Positions 43,227-52,725 are shown, counted from the first letter of the stretch. The stretch is 64,000 nt of DNA from Salinibacillus aidingensis (GCF_039522525.1 NZ_BAAADO010000003.1:496001-560000), one strand, 5' to 3'. Program-made: numbers and translations. Notes: generated by a model from the letters alone, not told the origin.

Positions 43227-43772
43227 TTGCTTACATACAAAATTGATGAAGAAGTTTCTTTAAGATTATTTAAGGAAGATGATGCAGAAGAATTTTACAA
43301 TTTAACCATTGAATCAAAACCATATTTAAAACAATGGCTTGGTTGGCTTGATTATATAAAGAGTGTTGAAGATTCTGCCAATAACATAAAGGCAAGACTT
43401 AAAGGGTTTGTAGAAAATGGTGGTTATCCCAAGTCGTTTGCTATCATTTATAGAGGTGAAATCGCTGGTACGATTGGATTTAATGAATTAAATAAAGCTA
43501 ACCGAATTGGTGTTATTGGTTACTGGTTAGGTGAAAGATTTCAATGTAAAGGTATAATGTCAAAGGCGTTTAAAACTGTGATAGATTATGGTTTTAAGGA
43601 ACTTGAGTTAAATCGAATTGAAGTTAGTGTCGCAGTTGAAAACCAAAAAAGCAAGGCATTACCTGAACGATTTGGTTTTACAAGAGAAGGTAAAATTAGA
43701 CAAGCGGAATGGCTTTATGACCATTATGTTGACCATAATATTTACGGACTTTTATCTGAAGAATGGAAGTAA
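43227..43772 (+). CDS. GNAT family N-acetyltransferase (RimL/YdaF-like)
   Basis: The 181-residue product is a RimJ/RimL-type GNAT enzyme. It opens with VSLRLFKEDDAEEFYNLTIE and KPYLKQWLGWLDYI. The acetyl-CoA part has GTIGFNELNKANRIGVIGYW then LGERFQCKGIMSKAFKTVID, and NRIEVSVAVENQKSKALPERF near the end. Acceptors in this group are protein N-termini, amino acids or drugs. TTG 43227 starts it with GGGGGAG upstream. A strong terminator follows immediately. Confidence 0.85.
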   Translation: MLTYKIDEEVSLRLFKEDDAEEFYNLTIESKPYLKQWLGWLDYIKSVEDSANNIKARLKGFVENGGYPKSFAIIYRGEIAGTIGFNELNKANRIGVIGYWLGERFQCKGIMSKAFKTVIDYGFKELELNRIEVSVAVENQKSKALPERFGFTREGKIRQAEWLYDHYVDHNIYGLLSEEWK

Positions 43773-43815
43773 AAATTCTAACTTTTGGTGGTAACCCCCA
43801 AAAGTTAGAATTTTT
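43771..43815. terminator. Rho-independent terminator of the GNAT gene
   Basis: Arms AAAAATTCTAACTTTTGG and its complement around GTGGTAACC; the stem overlaps the stop codon's last bases and ends in TTTTTG. Confidence 0.85.
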
Positions 43816-43960
43816 GTTTACTGTTTATACTGATAAATATGTTTCGAAATGTATGCTAATCTATATGCTATTTCTATTGTTAGTAGAAATATTTCTCAAA
43901 CGAATGTTATTAAAATATGGGGTTAAATTCTATTATAAGGCTATGGGTTTACCCATTGTC

Positions 43961-44023
43961 CTACACAGTCAATTCAATAAGATTTCCCTCTGAATCCTCA
44001 ATGACACTTTCATAATACCCATC
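43961..44023 (-). pseudogene. C-terminal remnant of a VOC family gene
   Basis: A minus-strand open stretch encodes DGYYESVIEDSEGNLIELTV and a stop, the usual end of glyoxalase-like VOC proteins. A stop codon lies directly upstream in the same frame, so only about 20 codons survive. It is the second VOC remnant in the window. Confidence 0.55.
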
Positions 44024-44043
44024 TCAGTTACCGCTTTTGTTCT

Positions 44044-44739
44044 TTAATTAAACATTGTCTCCACGATTTTGCTGATGTGAATTTCGGTTGTATTGAACAG
44101 TAGAATGTCAAGATCGTCATCCTTTAGTATCATGGGAAGCTCTGTACAGCCGAGAATGATTCCTTCAACGTTTTTCTCATCGATCATTCTGTTTATGATA
44201 TCGATATAGTCTGCCTTTGTCTGTTCATTGACAATTCCGTTTTCCAATTCCTTTACAATTTTCTCATGGATATAGCTCTGTTCGGATGCTGTTGGAACGA
44301 CAATGGTTTTGTCATTCTCTGAAAAGGGGGTCTTAAAAAAGTCATGCTCCATTGTAAATTTCGTTCCCAGCAGACCTATCCTCTGCAGGCCTTTTTCCTG
44401 AACCGCCTGATACGTTTCCTCAACAATGCTTATCATCGGAATCTGTACTCTTTCTTGTACCTGGTCAAATACAATATGAGGTGTGTTGGCAGAGATTGCC
44501 GCATAGTCCGCACCGATTTGTTCCAGCTTTTTAACTGCATCTGTGAGGTAGTCTGTGAGTCCATTGATTTGGTTGGAGTCAATCAACTCGAATACTTTGT
44601 ACATATTAATACTGTTAATCAGAAATTCAGGCAAATCCTCCTTAGTTCCAACCCTTTCCTGATACTTCGAAATAATCTTCTGATAGTACTCTACGGTAGA
44701 TTCAGGTCCTAATCCGCCAATTAATCCGAGTTTTTTCAT
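44044..44739 (-). CDS. aspartate/glutamate racemase family protein
   Basis: The 231-residue product has the two-domain Asp/Glu racemase fold: KKLGLIGGLGPESTVEYYQK at the N-terminus, the position-1 loop AAISANTPHIVFD, IGLLGTKFTMEHDFFK, and the position-2 cysteine in EGIILGCTELPMI. The first catalytic cysteine, expected within xCNTxH, is replaced by alanine (SANTPH), so classical two-base racemisation is doubtful. Some family members with this loop act on other substrates. Start ATG 44739 follows AAGGAGG. It is a single gene. Confidence 0.8.
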   Translation of the reverse strand: MKKLGLIGGLGPESTVEYYQKIISKYQERVGTKEDLPEFLINSINMYKVFELIDSNQINGLTDYLTDAVKKLEQIGADYAAISANTPHIVFDQVQERVQIPMISIVEETYQAVQEKGLQRIGLLGTKFTMEHDFFKTPFSENDKTIVVPTASEQSYIHEKIVKELENGIVNEQTKADYIDIINRMIDEKNVEGIILGCTELPMILKDDDLDILLFNTTEIHISKIVETMFN

Positions 44740-44851
44740 TTGTTTTTCCTCCTTAATCTTATTTTAACATATTGGAATAGTCAGACTTTGATTTTGACCG
44801 GGAAAGGCTGTATGGTTAAACCAAAGTTTCTGCAGGGAAAGGAGTACCTTT

Positions 44852-45340
44852 ATGAAAATTATTGTCACGGGAGACACTCATATTTCCGGAAAAAATAAAC
44901 CGCTCCCTCATCGATTGCTTACTGCCTGTGAAGAAGCAGATCTGATTATCCATACTGGAGATTGGAAGTCCCCTGAGATTTATCAGACGTTAAGGGAATA
45001 CGCGGAGGTTAAAGGAGTTTACGGGAATGTCGATGGGGAGGAAATTACGGATCAATTTCCTATCAAGGACAGGTTAGATGTAAAGGGCTATAAAATCGGT
45101 ATTGTTCACGGTCATGGAGAGAAAAAGACAACGGAAAAGCGGGCCATTGAAGCTTTTCAGGAAGATATGCCGGATATTTTAATTTTTGGCCACTCGCACA
45201 TTCCGCTCATCCGGTATTTTAAAAAGACATTGCTGATGAACCCGGGGTCACCTACCGATAAACGAAAACTGCCTTTTTATTCATTCGGAGTTTTGGAGAT
45301 TGGGGAAGAACTGCGGACAGAGATTGTTTATTTTAAATAG
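44852..45340 (+). CDS. YfcE/YsnB-type metallophosphoesterase
   Basis: The 162-residue product has the five metal-binding motifs of the small calcineurin-like phosphoesterases: VTGDTHI, IHTGDW, VYGNVDGEE, IVHGHG and IFGHSHIPL, plus the closing LLMNPGSPT. Relatives hydrolyse phosphodiesters in vitro with Mn(II); the cellular substrate is unknown. ATG 44852 is preceded by AAAGGAG. The next gene has its own promoter, so this is a single-gene unit, divergent from the racemase gene. Confidence 0.85.
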   Translation: MKIIVTGDTHISGKNKPLPHRLLTACEEADLIIHTGDWKSPEIYQTLREYAEVKGVYGNVDGEEITDQFPIKDRLDVKGYKIGIVHGHGEKKTTEKRAIEAFQEDMPDILIFGHSHIPLIRYFKKTLLMNPGSPTDKRKLPFYSFGVLEIGEELRTEIVYFK

Positions 45341-45410
45341 ACGGCCTGTGTGAGACCGCAAAAAGAATTTCATAGATGAAATAGTGAAGAGGGGTATGGA
45401 GGACGGTCTA

Positions 45411-45439
45411 TTGTTCTCATGCTGGTTTATCGCTATAAT
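45411..45439 (+). promoter_or_regulatory. candidate SigA promoter of the S9 peptidase gene
   Basis: TTGTTC (45411-45416), 17-base spacer, TATAAT (45434-45439), 46 bases before the gene start. Confidence 0.6.
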
Positions 45440-45485
45440 AGATTCAGGTTTATTTTAATTTTCTGAACATAATGGAGGCGAGTTA

Positions 45486-47273
45486 ATGATTGAATTTCCA
45501 AAACCAGATATTGAACAATACTTAAGATCCTCTGCGATCACTCATTTTGCGGTAAGTCCGGATGAATCATCGCTGGTATTTAACACGAATCTAAGTGGTG
45601 AAATGAATCTATGGAAGTTGGATTTGCCGAATCAATTTCCCTATCAGGTATCCTTCCACAATGAAAATAGCCAATTTGTTGCTTATGACCCGGAAAATCG
45701 CTATTTGCTTACGGGAATTGACCATGATGGGGATGAAAACTTCCAGATTTATGCTTTACCGATAAATGGTGGTGTTCCACAGCCTGTTGTGACAGGTGAA
45801 AGTGATGAAAAGTTCTATTTTAGCCATTTATCAGAGGATGGAGAGCATCTTTACTATACAACGAATAAGGGGAATCCTAATTATTTAAATCTTCGCAGAC
45901 GCAATCTGAATACGAAAGAGGATGTACAGCTTTTTAATGGGGAGGAGGCTCCTGTTGAACTGGAGGCGGTAAGCCCTGATGAGGAAACCTTTGTCTATCT
46001 TCAGGCTTATGCGAATACCTATCAAATACTTTATTTACATACAAACGAGGAAAGCATGCCTCTGACACCTGATCCAAAAATAGTCCATGTGGCATCAGGC
46101 CCGGTTTTTACAGATAACGAAACCATTTATTTCGTTACAAACTATCAATCTGAATTTTCCTATTTGGCTGCTTTTGATTTAAAAGCGAAAACCTTTAAAG
46201 AGGTACTCAAATTTGATGAACGGGAAATCAGTGACCTTATTTATCACAAAGCGTCCAAAACCCTTTATCTTGTGACGGAGCATGGAGTTGCAGATGAGCT
46301 TTATGCCTATGATATAGAGGCAGGTGAAGTCGAGGAGATTGATATTCCGATTGATACCATTGATCAGCTGAAAGCAGCGAAAAGCGGAAATCTTTATCTG
46401 TTGGGAAACAGTGCTGTGGAACCGTCTAATATTTATAAAAGAGATGCTGGCGGTGACTGGACACCGTTAACGAATAATCGGGTTATGGGTATGAGTTCTG
46501 ACGACTTGGTGGATCCGGAAATTGTCACCTATAAATCCTACGATGATACGCCGATTGAATCATTGTTATTTAAGGCAAAACCAGAAGTGGCCAATGGGTA
46601 TACGGTATTCTGGCCCCATGGAGGTCCGCAATCTTCAGAAAGGAAGTCGTATCGTTCCTACTTCCAGTTTCTCGCGGGAATCGGTTATAACGTCTTTGCA
46701 CCTAATTTTCGCGGAAGTACCGGTTATGGAGCAGAGTTTGTAAAGCTGGTTGAACAGGATTGGGGGCATGGACCGCGTCTGGATTGTGTGGAAGGTATTG
46801 AGTGGCTGTTAAAAAATGGCTATACAGACCAGGAGCATCTTTTCCTGTTAGGAGGAAGCTATGGAGGGTATATGTCTCTGTTACTGGCCGGCCGCCATCC
46901 TGAGTATTTCCGTGCAGTTGTTGATGTCTGTGGTCCCAGTGATTTGTTCAGCTTCTACAATTCTGTACCAGAAGACTGGAAGCCGATTATGAAGCTGTGG
47001 CTGGGTGATCCGGAAAAGGATAAAGATCGGTTTATTAAGGATTCTCCCATTACTTATTTAGACCAGATGACAAAGCCGATGTTCATTATCCAGGGGGCCA
47101 ATGATCCGAGGGTCGTGAAAAAAGAGTCCGATCAAATGGTAGAAGCGTTGAGAGACAAAGGTGTGGAAGTAGAGTACTTCGTGATGGAAAACGAAGGACA
47201 CGGCTTTTCCAAAAAAGAAAACGAAATCAAAGCCTTTCGTAAAATCGCCGAATTCTTTGACAAATATCAATAA
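45486..47273 (+). CDS. S9 family peptidase (prolyl oligopeptidase-like)
   Basis: The 595-residue product combines an N-terminal beta-propeller (HFAVSPDESSLVFNTNLSGE, FSHLSEDGEHLYYTTNKG) with a C-terminal alpha/beta hydrolase domain. The catalytic serine lies in LLGGSYGGYMSLLLAGRHPE, followed by FIIQGANDPRVVKKESDQMV (acid) and ENEGHGFSKKENE (histidine). NFRGSTGYG is also typical of S9C peptidases. It is shorter than and clearly distinct from the YuxL-like gene at 37677. It has no signal peptide, so it should act on short peptides in the cytoplasm. Repeat B copy 5 follows its stop. Confidence 0.88.
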   Translation: MIEFPKPDIEQYLRSSAITHFAVSPDESSLVFNTNLSGEMNLWKLDLPNQFPYQVSFHNENSQFVAYDPENRYLLTGIDHDGDENFQIYALPINGGVPQPVVTGESDEKFYFSHLSEDGEHLYYTTNKGNPNYLNLRRRNLNTKEDVQLFNGEEAPVELEAVSPDEETFVYLQAYANTYQILYLHTNEESMPLTPDPKIVHVASGPVFTDNETIYFVTNYQSEFSYLAAFDLKAKTFKEVLKFDEREISDLIYHKASKTLYLVTEHGVADELYAYDIEAGEVEEIDIPIDTIDQLKAAKSGNLYLLGNSAVEPSNIYKRDAGGDWTPLTNNRVMGMSSDDLVDPEIVTYKSYDDTPIESLLFKAKPEVANGYTVFWPHGGPQSSERKSYRSYFQFLAGIGYNVFAPNFRGSTGYGAEFVKLVEQDWGHGPRLDCVEGIEWLLKNGYTDQEHLFLLGGSYGGYMSLLLAGRHPEYFRAVVDVCGPSDLFSFYNSVPEDWKPIMKLWLGDPEKDKDRFIKDSPITYLDQMTKPMFIIQGANDPRVVKKESDQMVEALRDKGVEVEYFVMENEGHGFSKKENEIKAFRKIAEFFDKYQ

Positions 47274-47274
47274 G

Positions 47275-47336
47275 GATTTTTCGGGTGGTGCCTGTCACCA
47301 CCCGAAAAATCTTGTTTCACAAATTGTTTCACAAAC
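47275..47336 (+). repeat. dispersed repeat B, copy 5 (extended palindrome)
   Basis: Here the repeat is preceded by GATTTTTCGGGTGGTG, giving a perfect inverted repeat with CACCACCCGAAAAATC, then TTGTTTCACAAATTGTTTCA. It starts two bases after the S9 peptidase stop, same direction, and as a hairpin could end transcription. Confidence 0.88.
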
Positions 47337-47610
47337 TAATGTCCATCGTTTTTCCTCGTTCATTTGTCGGTGGATTTTGAGTCTTTCAGCTTAATTGCTT
47401 CCTCAAATCCTCTCCTGTTTTAGTTCATAGGATAGATTTTTTCAATGGAAAACGATAATACCTGGGAAGATGTTAGGGATTATGTATCATTTTATTTTAT
47501 AAATATAGCGAATGTGCTAGTTTTCCTAATAGATTAATCCAGGCGGTAAATCCTGGAAACCCCTCCTTCCGTTAGCCTTTTGACAATTTTCTCATCCCTT
47601 AAAGACCTGA
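47337..47610. other. intergenic region upstream of the bpr-like gene
   Basis: No gene seen. A small hairpin CCAGG/CCTGG lies near 47545. With the hairpin below and the leader it forms about 540 bases of non-coding sequence. Confidence 0.35.
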
Positions 47611-47614
47611 AGGT

Positions 47615-47673
47615 GTAGTACTTTTGTAGATGGCTGAAGGGTCTCCGGAAAGGTACAAAACTACTAATTTTTT
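47615..47673 (+). terminator. terminator-like hairpin upstream of the bpr-like gene
   Basis: GTAGTACTTTTGTA (47615-47628) pairs with TACAAAACTAC (47654-47664) with a two-base bulge, and AATTTTTTAC follows. An inner structured loop includes AAGGGTCTCCGG. It could be a terminator or a leader element if transcription starts upstream. Confidence 0.4.
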
Positions 47674-47879
47674 ACAAAAGCATTTCTGCAGTCAAAATAT
47701 GACAAAATTTCATGCAGATTTTTACTATACTAGAATTAACTTCATAGACTTTTCACAATAACTCGCCTGCAGCTCTAGAGCCTACATGTTTAAAAATTCG
47801 TAGGGAAGGAGGGATGAACAGGGAGTTTTTTTGTTTTTCATCAGGAATAGTCAGGATATTAAAAAAAGGAGGAGATTTT

Positions 47880-50800
47880 TTGCTGAAAAAGAAACGTCGG
47901 CGAACAAGGACTTTTAGTATGGTCGCCTCTGCATTGATGGTATTTTCACTCGTCGCACCGAGTATGACCTATGCTGAGAGTGCAGCAAAGAACAACAAAA
48001 TTCATGAATCAGCGAAGAATACCCAGCAGGTGGCGGAAGCAAAAGTCAGTGATCGGCTGCACAAGCAGTTTAGTGATCAAAAGCAAGTGACGTATCTGGT
48101 TAAGTTTAAGGAAAAGACGGATACGAAACAGGTTGCCCAGGATGCAAGGAAGAAGGCACAATCGAACAATCTATCAGCAACGAAAGCAGAATTCACTCAG
48201 CGCTCTGCCGTGATTTCTGCACTAAAAGCAACAGCCCAGCAATCTCAGCAGAATGTAAAAGCTTATCTTCAAAAAGAATTGGAAAAGGGCAGTGCAAAGG
48301 AAGTCCATTCTTATCATATTGTTAATGGAATGGCTGTTACGTCCACTAAAGAGGTTGCGGAAAAGATTGCTTCGTTTGAAGAGGTTGAAAAGCTTCTGCC
48401 AAATGAAACCCGTCAATTGCTGACACCTGTGGATACGAAGGTGAAAAACAATCCTGAATCTGAATTGACCAATGTAGAATGGAATGTTGAACGCGTTGGT
48501 GCACCAGAAGTTTGGGAAGATGGAATTGATGGTACTGGATCCGTTGTAGCCAACATTGATACAGGGGTTCAATGGGATCACCCGGCCCTTCAGAATAACT
48601 ATCGTGGCTATGATGCGGATACCGGTGAAGCAAGTCATGATTACAACTGGTTTGATGCGACAGCAGGAGAAAGTGAGCCTTATGATGATCAGGGCCACGG
48701 AACTCACGTAATGGGTACGATGGTTGGAAATGAACCGGATGGATCCAATCAGGTTGGTGTTGCACCTGGGGCTAAGTTTATTGCTGTTAAGGCATTTACG
48801 GCTGCTGGTGGAACAGACGCGGATTTATTAGAAGCAGCAGAATGGATTATGGCTCCAACAGATTCTGAAGGAAATGCACGTGCCGACCTTGCTCCAGATG
48901 TTGTCAATAACTCCTGGGGTGGCGGACCTGGTTTGGATGAATGGTATCGTGATGTCGTGACGAACTGGAGAGCTGCTGGTATTTTCCCTACCTTTTCAGC
49001 AGGGAATACGAGCTTAACGAATCCAGGTGGTCCAGGGTCTGTTGCTACACCAGCAAATTATCCTGAATCTTTTGCGGTAGGTGCTACAGACAGCAGTGAC
49101 AATCTTGCAGGATTTTCTCTGCGCGGACCTTCACCATATGACGAAATTAAGCCTGAAATTTCAGCACCTGGGGTAAACATTCGCTCTTCTGTTCCAGGCG
49201 ATGGCTATGATGGCACCTATAGTGGTACGTCCATGGCTTCCCCTGCTGTATCAGGCGCTGTAGCGTTGCTTCGTCAAGTGGATAGCAGTATTACCGTAGA
49301 TGAATTGGAAGAAGTGCTGATCAATTCAGCTATTCCAATGACCGATGATGAATATTCAGAGTCTCCGAATAATGGATATGGACACGGTTTGTTAAATGCA
49401 TATGACGCTGTTGCTCTTCTGGACAACGGTCTTGGAACAATCAAAGGTACGGTTACCAAACATGGGGAAGATAACGTTGCACCAACCATAGAACATACAG
49501 CTCCAGAAGAAACGTATGAAGGAATGGATCTTCCTTTGAATATTCATGTGGAAGATGATATTAGTATCGCTTCTGTTTTACTTGAATATCAAAATGCCAA
49601 TGGTGAATGGGTATCTGTTGAAGCAGGCCGTACATCCGGAGATTACAAGTCTGCAGATTACACAGCTGCCATTCCAGGTGACCAAATTAATGGTGATTCA
49701 CTCACTTATAAATGGACGGTTGAAGACTTTGGAGAAAACACTACGGAAAGTGACACGTATACCGTAGACGTTCTTCCTGGTATTTCCCTTGGTTATTCCG
49801 AGGATTTTGAAGGCACTCAGCCAGCAGGATGGTCTGTATTTGGTGAAAACAGCTCCTGGGAGTGGGGCACACCTGAATCAGGACCAGGAAATGCTGCGTC
49901 TGGTGAAAATGTATATGCGACGAACCTTGCAGGTGATTACGATAGTGACATGAATGCAACACTTATGATGCCACCGATTGATTTACCAGAAGGAGAGGCT
50001 TACCTTCAATTTAATCAGTGGCACGATTTAGAGCAGTATTCATCAGGAACGGCCTATGACTTTGGCCATGTCTTTATTTCTACCGATCAGGAAGAGTGGA
50101 CGCAAATCCTGCAAGTTACAGGTACCACCAGTGATTGGGAAGAAGCAGAAGTAGATCTTTCTGAGTACAGTGGTCAAAGAGTCTATATCGGCTTTAACGT
50201 TACAACTGACGGTAGTGTTACCCGTGAAGGCTGGTATATTGATGACGTGGCATTGTCTGATACGTCTAATGGAAATCAGGCATCGCTTCATAAGAAGAAA
50301 GGAAACAACGGAAAAACAAAAGGTAAGAATAAAGGGAGAAAGAATGGAAATGCATTCGGGTTTATGAATGGCTTAGGTGTCATGAAGTCGAGCCCTAGTG
50401 CAGGTCTAAAAGAAAAGGTAAACCCAGCTGATATTCAGCCGAATTTACCTAAAGAAGATCCTCCTGCCCAAGAGGACTATGTTAATCCTAACTTATTGCC
50501 TATGCAGGCGCAAGTGAGCGTACTTGAAAGCGGCCGTTCAGTGACAACTGATCCGGCTACAGGAGAGTATTCGATAAGCCATGCTGCCGGAGAATTTACA
50601 TTAAAAGCAGAGTCCTATGGCTATGAATCACAGGAGCAAAGTGTAACGCTTGAAGCTGATAGTGAAGCTGTAGCAGATTTTACACTTGAAGAAGTTGATC
50701 AGTTTACTGCAACAGGAAAAGTTACCGATCAGGCTACAGGTGAGCCGGTTGAAGGTGCGACCGTTCTTTTAGCTGAGGATGCAAACGTTGCACCCGTTGC

Positions 50801-52277
50801 AACAGACGAAAATGGGGAGTTCTCCATTACTGGTTATGAAGGCTCCTATACCTTAAAAATCATGGCCCCTGATTATTACAGTAAGGATGTTAGCATTGAT
50901 CTGACAGAAGATGTTCAGGTAAATGCTGAGCTTGAGCCACTGTACACCTATCCTGGCGGGGAGATTGGCTATGATGACGGCACTGCCGAAAATGCAAGAG
51001 CTTTTTATGATGCCGGGAATGCCTGGGCTGTAAAAATGTCTCTTCCAGAGGGCAAGGATCAGGGTGTTGTCACAGACGGTGTGTTCCGTTTCTGGAATGA
51101 GGAATGGCCACAGCCGGGTGGAACGGAATTTGCTGTTGAAATCTGGGATGCCAATGGTGAAGAAGGTTTACCTGGTGAAAAGATTGCCGGTCCGATTGAA
51201 GCAGAGGCGCTTCGTAATGGTGAATGGACAGTTGTGGATTTAAGAGAGCACAATATTTTTGTAGATGGGGATTTCTACATGGTCTATGTACAAACCCATC
51301 CAAACCCTGACACTCCAGGACTGGCTACGGACGAAAGCAGCGAGCATGCCGGACGAAGCTTTCAGCGAGTGGCTGGGGAATGGTCACCATCTCCAACGTC
51401 AGAAGGAAACTATATGATCCGTGCCCGTGTAAGCTATGAGGTTGAAGATCCTCAAATTACCTCACCGGAAGCTGGACTCATTACCAGTGATGAAGAGGTA
51501 ACGGTAACTGGTACAGCTTCACCAACGACAGAAGTTGAACTGACGAATAATGGAGAAGCTGCAGGAACTATTGAAGTAGGAGAATCCGGTGAATTTGACA
51601 TTCCTGTTGAACTTACCGAGGGTGAAAATGTATTAAAAGCAGTATCCAAACTTGATGGAGCTGTGACTGGTGAGTCTGAAGAAGTTTCCGTCACATTGGA
51701 TACGACAAGCCCTGAGCTTACCATTGACAGTCCTGAGGATGAGTCGAAATCCAATCGTGAAACAGTAACGGTTGAAGGTACAGTCAATGATGCGAATCTT
51801 GATTGGGTAAAAGTCAATGGAAGTGAAGCTAATATTTCAGATGACGGCACGTACTCCAAGCGAGTTTTACTCGATAATGGGGAAAATGAAATTGAAGTGG
51901 TTGCTCAGGATTTAGCAGGAAATCAAACGACTGAAACGATTACGCTTGATGTTGACTTTACAGCTCCTGAAATCAGTAATCTTCTGCCTGAGGAAGACCA
52001 TGAACTGAAAGCTGGAGAAAGCGTGCGTATCGAATTTGACAGTGAGACTGATTTGGATGCAACGTTTGTCATCCATATGCCACTCACCAATGCACGTAAT
52101 CAAGTATCCAACGCAACTGAGCTTCCTATGATGGAAATGTCTGATGGCCACTATGTTGGCTACTGGACCGCCACAAGCAATCTTAAAGCAGAAGGTGCAG
52201 TCATCGAAGTAAAAGCAGTAGATGACCACGGAAACGAAACAAGAAAGAAAGCAGACGGGAAGCTTTATATTAATTAA
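47880..52277 (+). CDS. bpr: bacillopeptidase F-like S8 serine protease, secreted
   Basis: The 1,465-residue product starts at TTG 47880 (AAAGGAGGAG upstream; an extension to 47814 lacks a site). A signal peptide ends at APSMTYA. An I9-type propeptide (about residues 40-185) precedes the S8 domain with Asp227 in ANIDTGVQWD, His273 in GHGTHVMG and Ser451 in GTSMASPA. A MAM/jelly-roll-like domain (EDFEGTQPAGWSVFG), a Lys/Gly/Asn-rich linker, carboxypeptidase-regulatory-like repeats and Ig-like domains follow. Size and order match B. subtilis Bpr, an extracellular protease. Its own terminator follows repeat B copy 6. Confidence 0.88.
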   Translation: MLKKKRRRTRTFSMVASALMVFSLVAPSMTYAESAAKNNKIHESAKNTQQVAEAKVSDRLHKQFSDQKQVTYLVKFKEKTDTKQVAQDARKKAQSNNLSATKAEFTQRSAVISALKATAQQSQQNVKAYLQKELEKGSAKEVHSYHIVNGMAVTSTKEVAEKIASFEEVEKLLPNETRQLLTPVDTKVKNNPESELTNVEWNVERVGAPEVWEDGIDGTGSVVANIDTGVQWDHPALQNNYRGYDADTGEASHDYNWFDATAGESEPYDDQGHGTHVMGTMVGNEPDGSNQVGVAPGAKFIAVKAFTAAGGTDADLLEAAEWIMAPTDSEGNARADLAPDVVNNSWGGGPGLDEWYRDVVTNWRAAGIFPTFSAGNTSLTNPGGPGSVATPANYPESFAVGATDSSDNLAGFSLRGPSPYDEIKPEISAPGVNIRSSVPGDGYDGTYSGTSMASPAVSGAVALLRQVDSSITVDELEEVLINSAIPMTDDEYSESPNNGYGHGLLNAYDAVALLDNGLGTIKGTVTKHGEDNVAPTIEHTAPEETYEGMDLPLNIHVEDDISIASVLLEYQNANGEWVSVEAGRTSGDYKSADYTAAIPGDQINGDSLTYKWTVEDFGENTTESDTYTVDVLPGISLGYSEDFEGTQPAGWSVFGENSSWEWGTPESGPGNAASGENVYATNLAGDYDSDMNATLMMPPIDLPEGEAYLQFNQWHDLEQYSSGTAYDFGHVFISTDQEEWTQILQVTGTTSDWEEAEVDLSEYSGQRVYIGFNVTTDGSVTREGWYIDDVALSDTSNGNQASLHKKKGNNGKTKGKNKGRKNGNAFGFMNGLGVMKSSPSAGLKEKVNPADIQPNLPKEDPPAQEDYVNPNLLPMQAQVSVLESGRSVTTDPATGEYSISHAAGEFTLKAESYGYESQEQSVTLEADSEAVADFTLEEVDQFTATGKVTDQATGEPVEGATVLLAEDANVAPVATDENGEFSITGYEGSYTLKIMAPDYYSKDVSIDLTEDVQVNAELEPLYTYPGGEIGYDDGTAENARAFYDAGNAWAVKMSLPEGKDQGVVTDGVFRFWNEEWPQPGGTEFAVEIWDANGEEGLPGEKIAGPIEAEALRNGEWTVVDLREHNIFVDGDFYMVYVQTHPNPDTPGLATDESSEHAGRSFQRVAGEWSPSPTSEGNYMIRARVSYEVEDPQITSPEAGLITSDEEVTVTGTASPTTEVELTNNGEAAGTIEVGESGEFDIPVELTEGENVLKAVSKLDGAVTGESEEVSVTLDTTSPELTIDSPEDESKSNRETVTVEGTVNDANLDWVKVNGSEANISDDGTYSKRVLLDNGENEIEVVAQDLAGNQTTETITLDVDFTAPEISNLLPEEDHELKAGESVRIEFDSETDLDATFVIHMPLTNARNQVSNATELPMMEMSDGHYVGYWTATSNLKAEGAVIEVKAVDDHGNETRKKADGKLYIN

Positions 52278-52290
52278 GGTGGTGCCGCCG

Positions 52291-52345
52291 CGGGTAGTGC
52301 CTGTCACCACCCGAATAATCTTGTTTCACAGATTGTTTCACAGAA
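52291..52345 (+). repeat. dispersed repeat B, copy 6
   Basis: CGGGTAGTGCCTGTCACCAC then CCGAATAATCTTGTTTCACA and GATTGTTTCACAG. It starts 13 bases after the bpr stop, same direction, directly before the terminator hairpin. Confidence 0.88.
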
Positions 52346-52382
52346 CCCCTGACATCTCACGCACGGTGTCGGGGGTTTTTCT
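52346..52382 (+). terminator. Rho-independent terminator of bpr
   Basis: Arms CCCCTGACA and TGTCGGGGG around a 12-base loop, followed by TTTTTCTAT. Confidence 0.85.
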
Positions 52383-52499
52383 ATATTCATTCGCTGATAA
52401 AAGTACACTATAATTTACAATTTGTGGAATGTTGGGCAAACCTCTTGATTATCAGCACAATTCGTCGATAATTATAAAGAGTGAAAATGATATAAAGCA

Positions 52500-52590
52500 G
52501 AAAACCGATAAGGGCAAACTTATTGAAAAATAAGGACGCAAAACTAAGGGCCTAAAGCTTACGAGCTATGGCAGCCTGGTTGCCGAAGAA
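52500..52590 (+). promoter_or_regulatory. class I cyclic di-GMP riboswitch (GEMM-I)
   Basis: The conserved GEMM-I elements occur in order and spacing: AAGGGCAAACTTATTG, then AAGGACGCAAAACTAAGGGC (the GGACGCAAA core), CTAAAGCTTACGAG, a variable stem, and GGCAGCCTGGTTGCCGAA with the tetraloop receptor and closing GNNGCCGA segment. An intrinsic terminator starts 12 bases further on, so ligand binding should switch transcription of the downstream receiver gene. Confidence 0.9.
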
Positions 52591-52602
52591 CTGGTCATAA
52601 CA

Positions 52603-52633
52603 GACGAGCCTTTTTCTTTGGCTGGTCTTTTTT
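52603..52633 (+). terminator. riboswitch expression-platform terminator
   Basis: Arms GACGAGCC and GGCTGGTC (one G-T type mismatch) around TTTTTCTTT, followed by six T. CTGGTC at 52591-52596, at the 3' edge of the aptamer, repeats part of the terminator arm and could compete for pairing. Confidence 0.75.
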
Positions 52634-52725
52634 CATGTTATCTACCTTTTTGTCCTTATTGGATGCTGATCTTGTTACGAACAAAAGTCATTAAGCAGCA
52701 ATCTATGAGTAAGGAAGAGGCGCAA

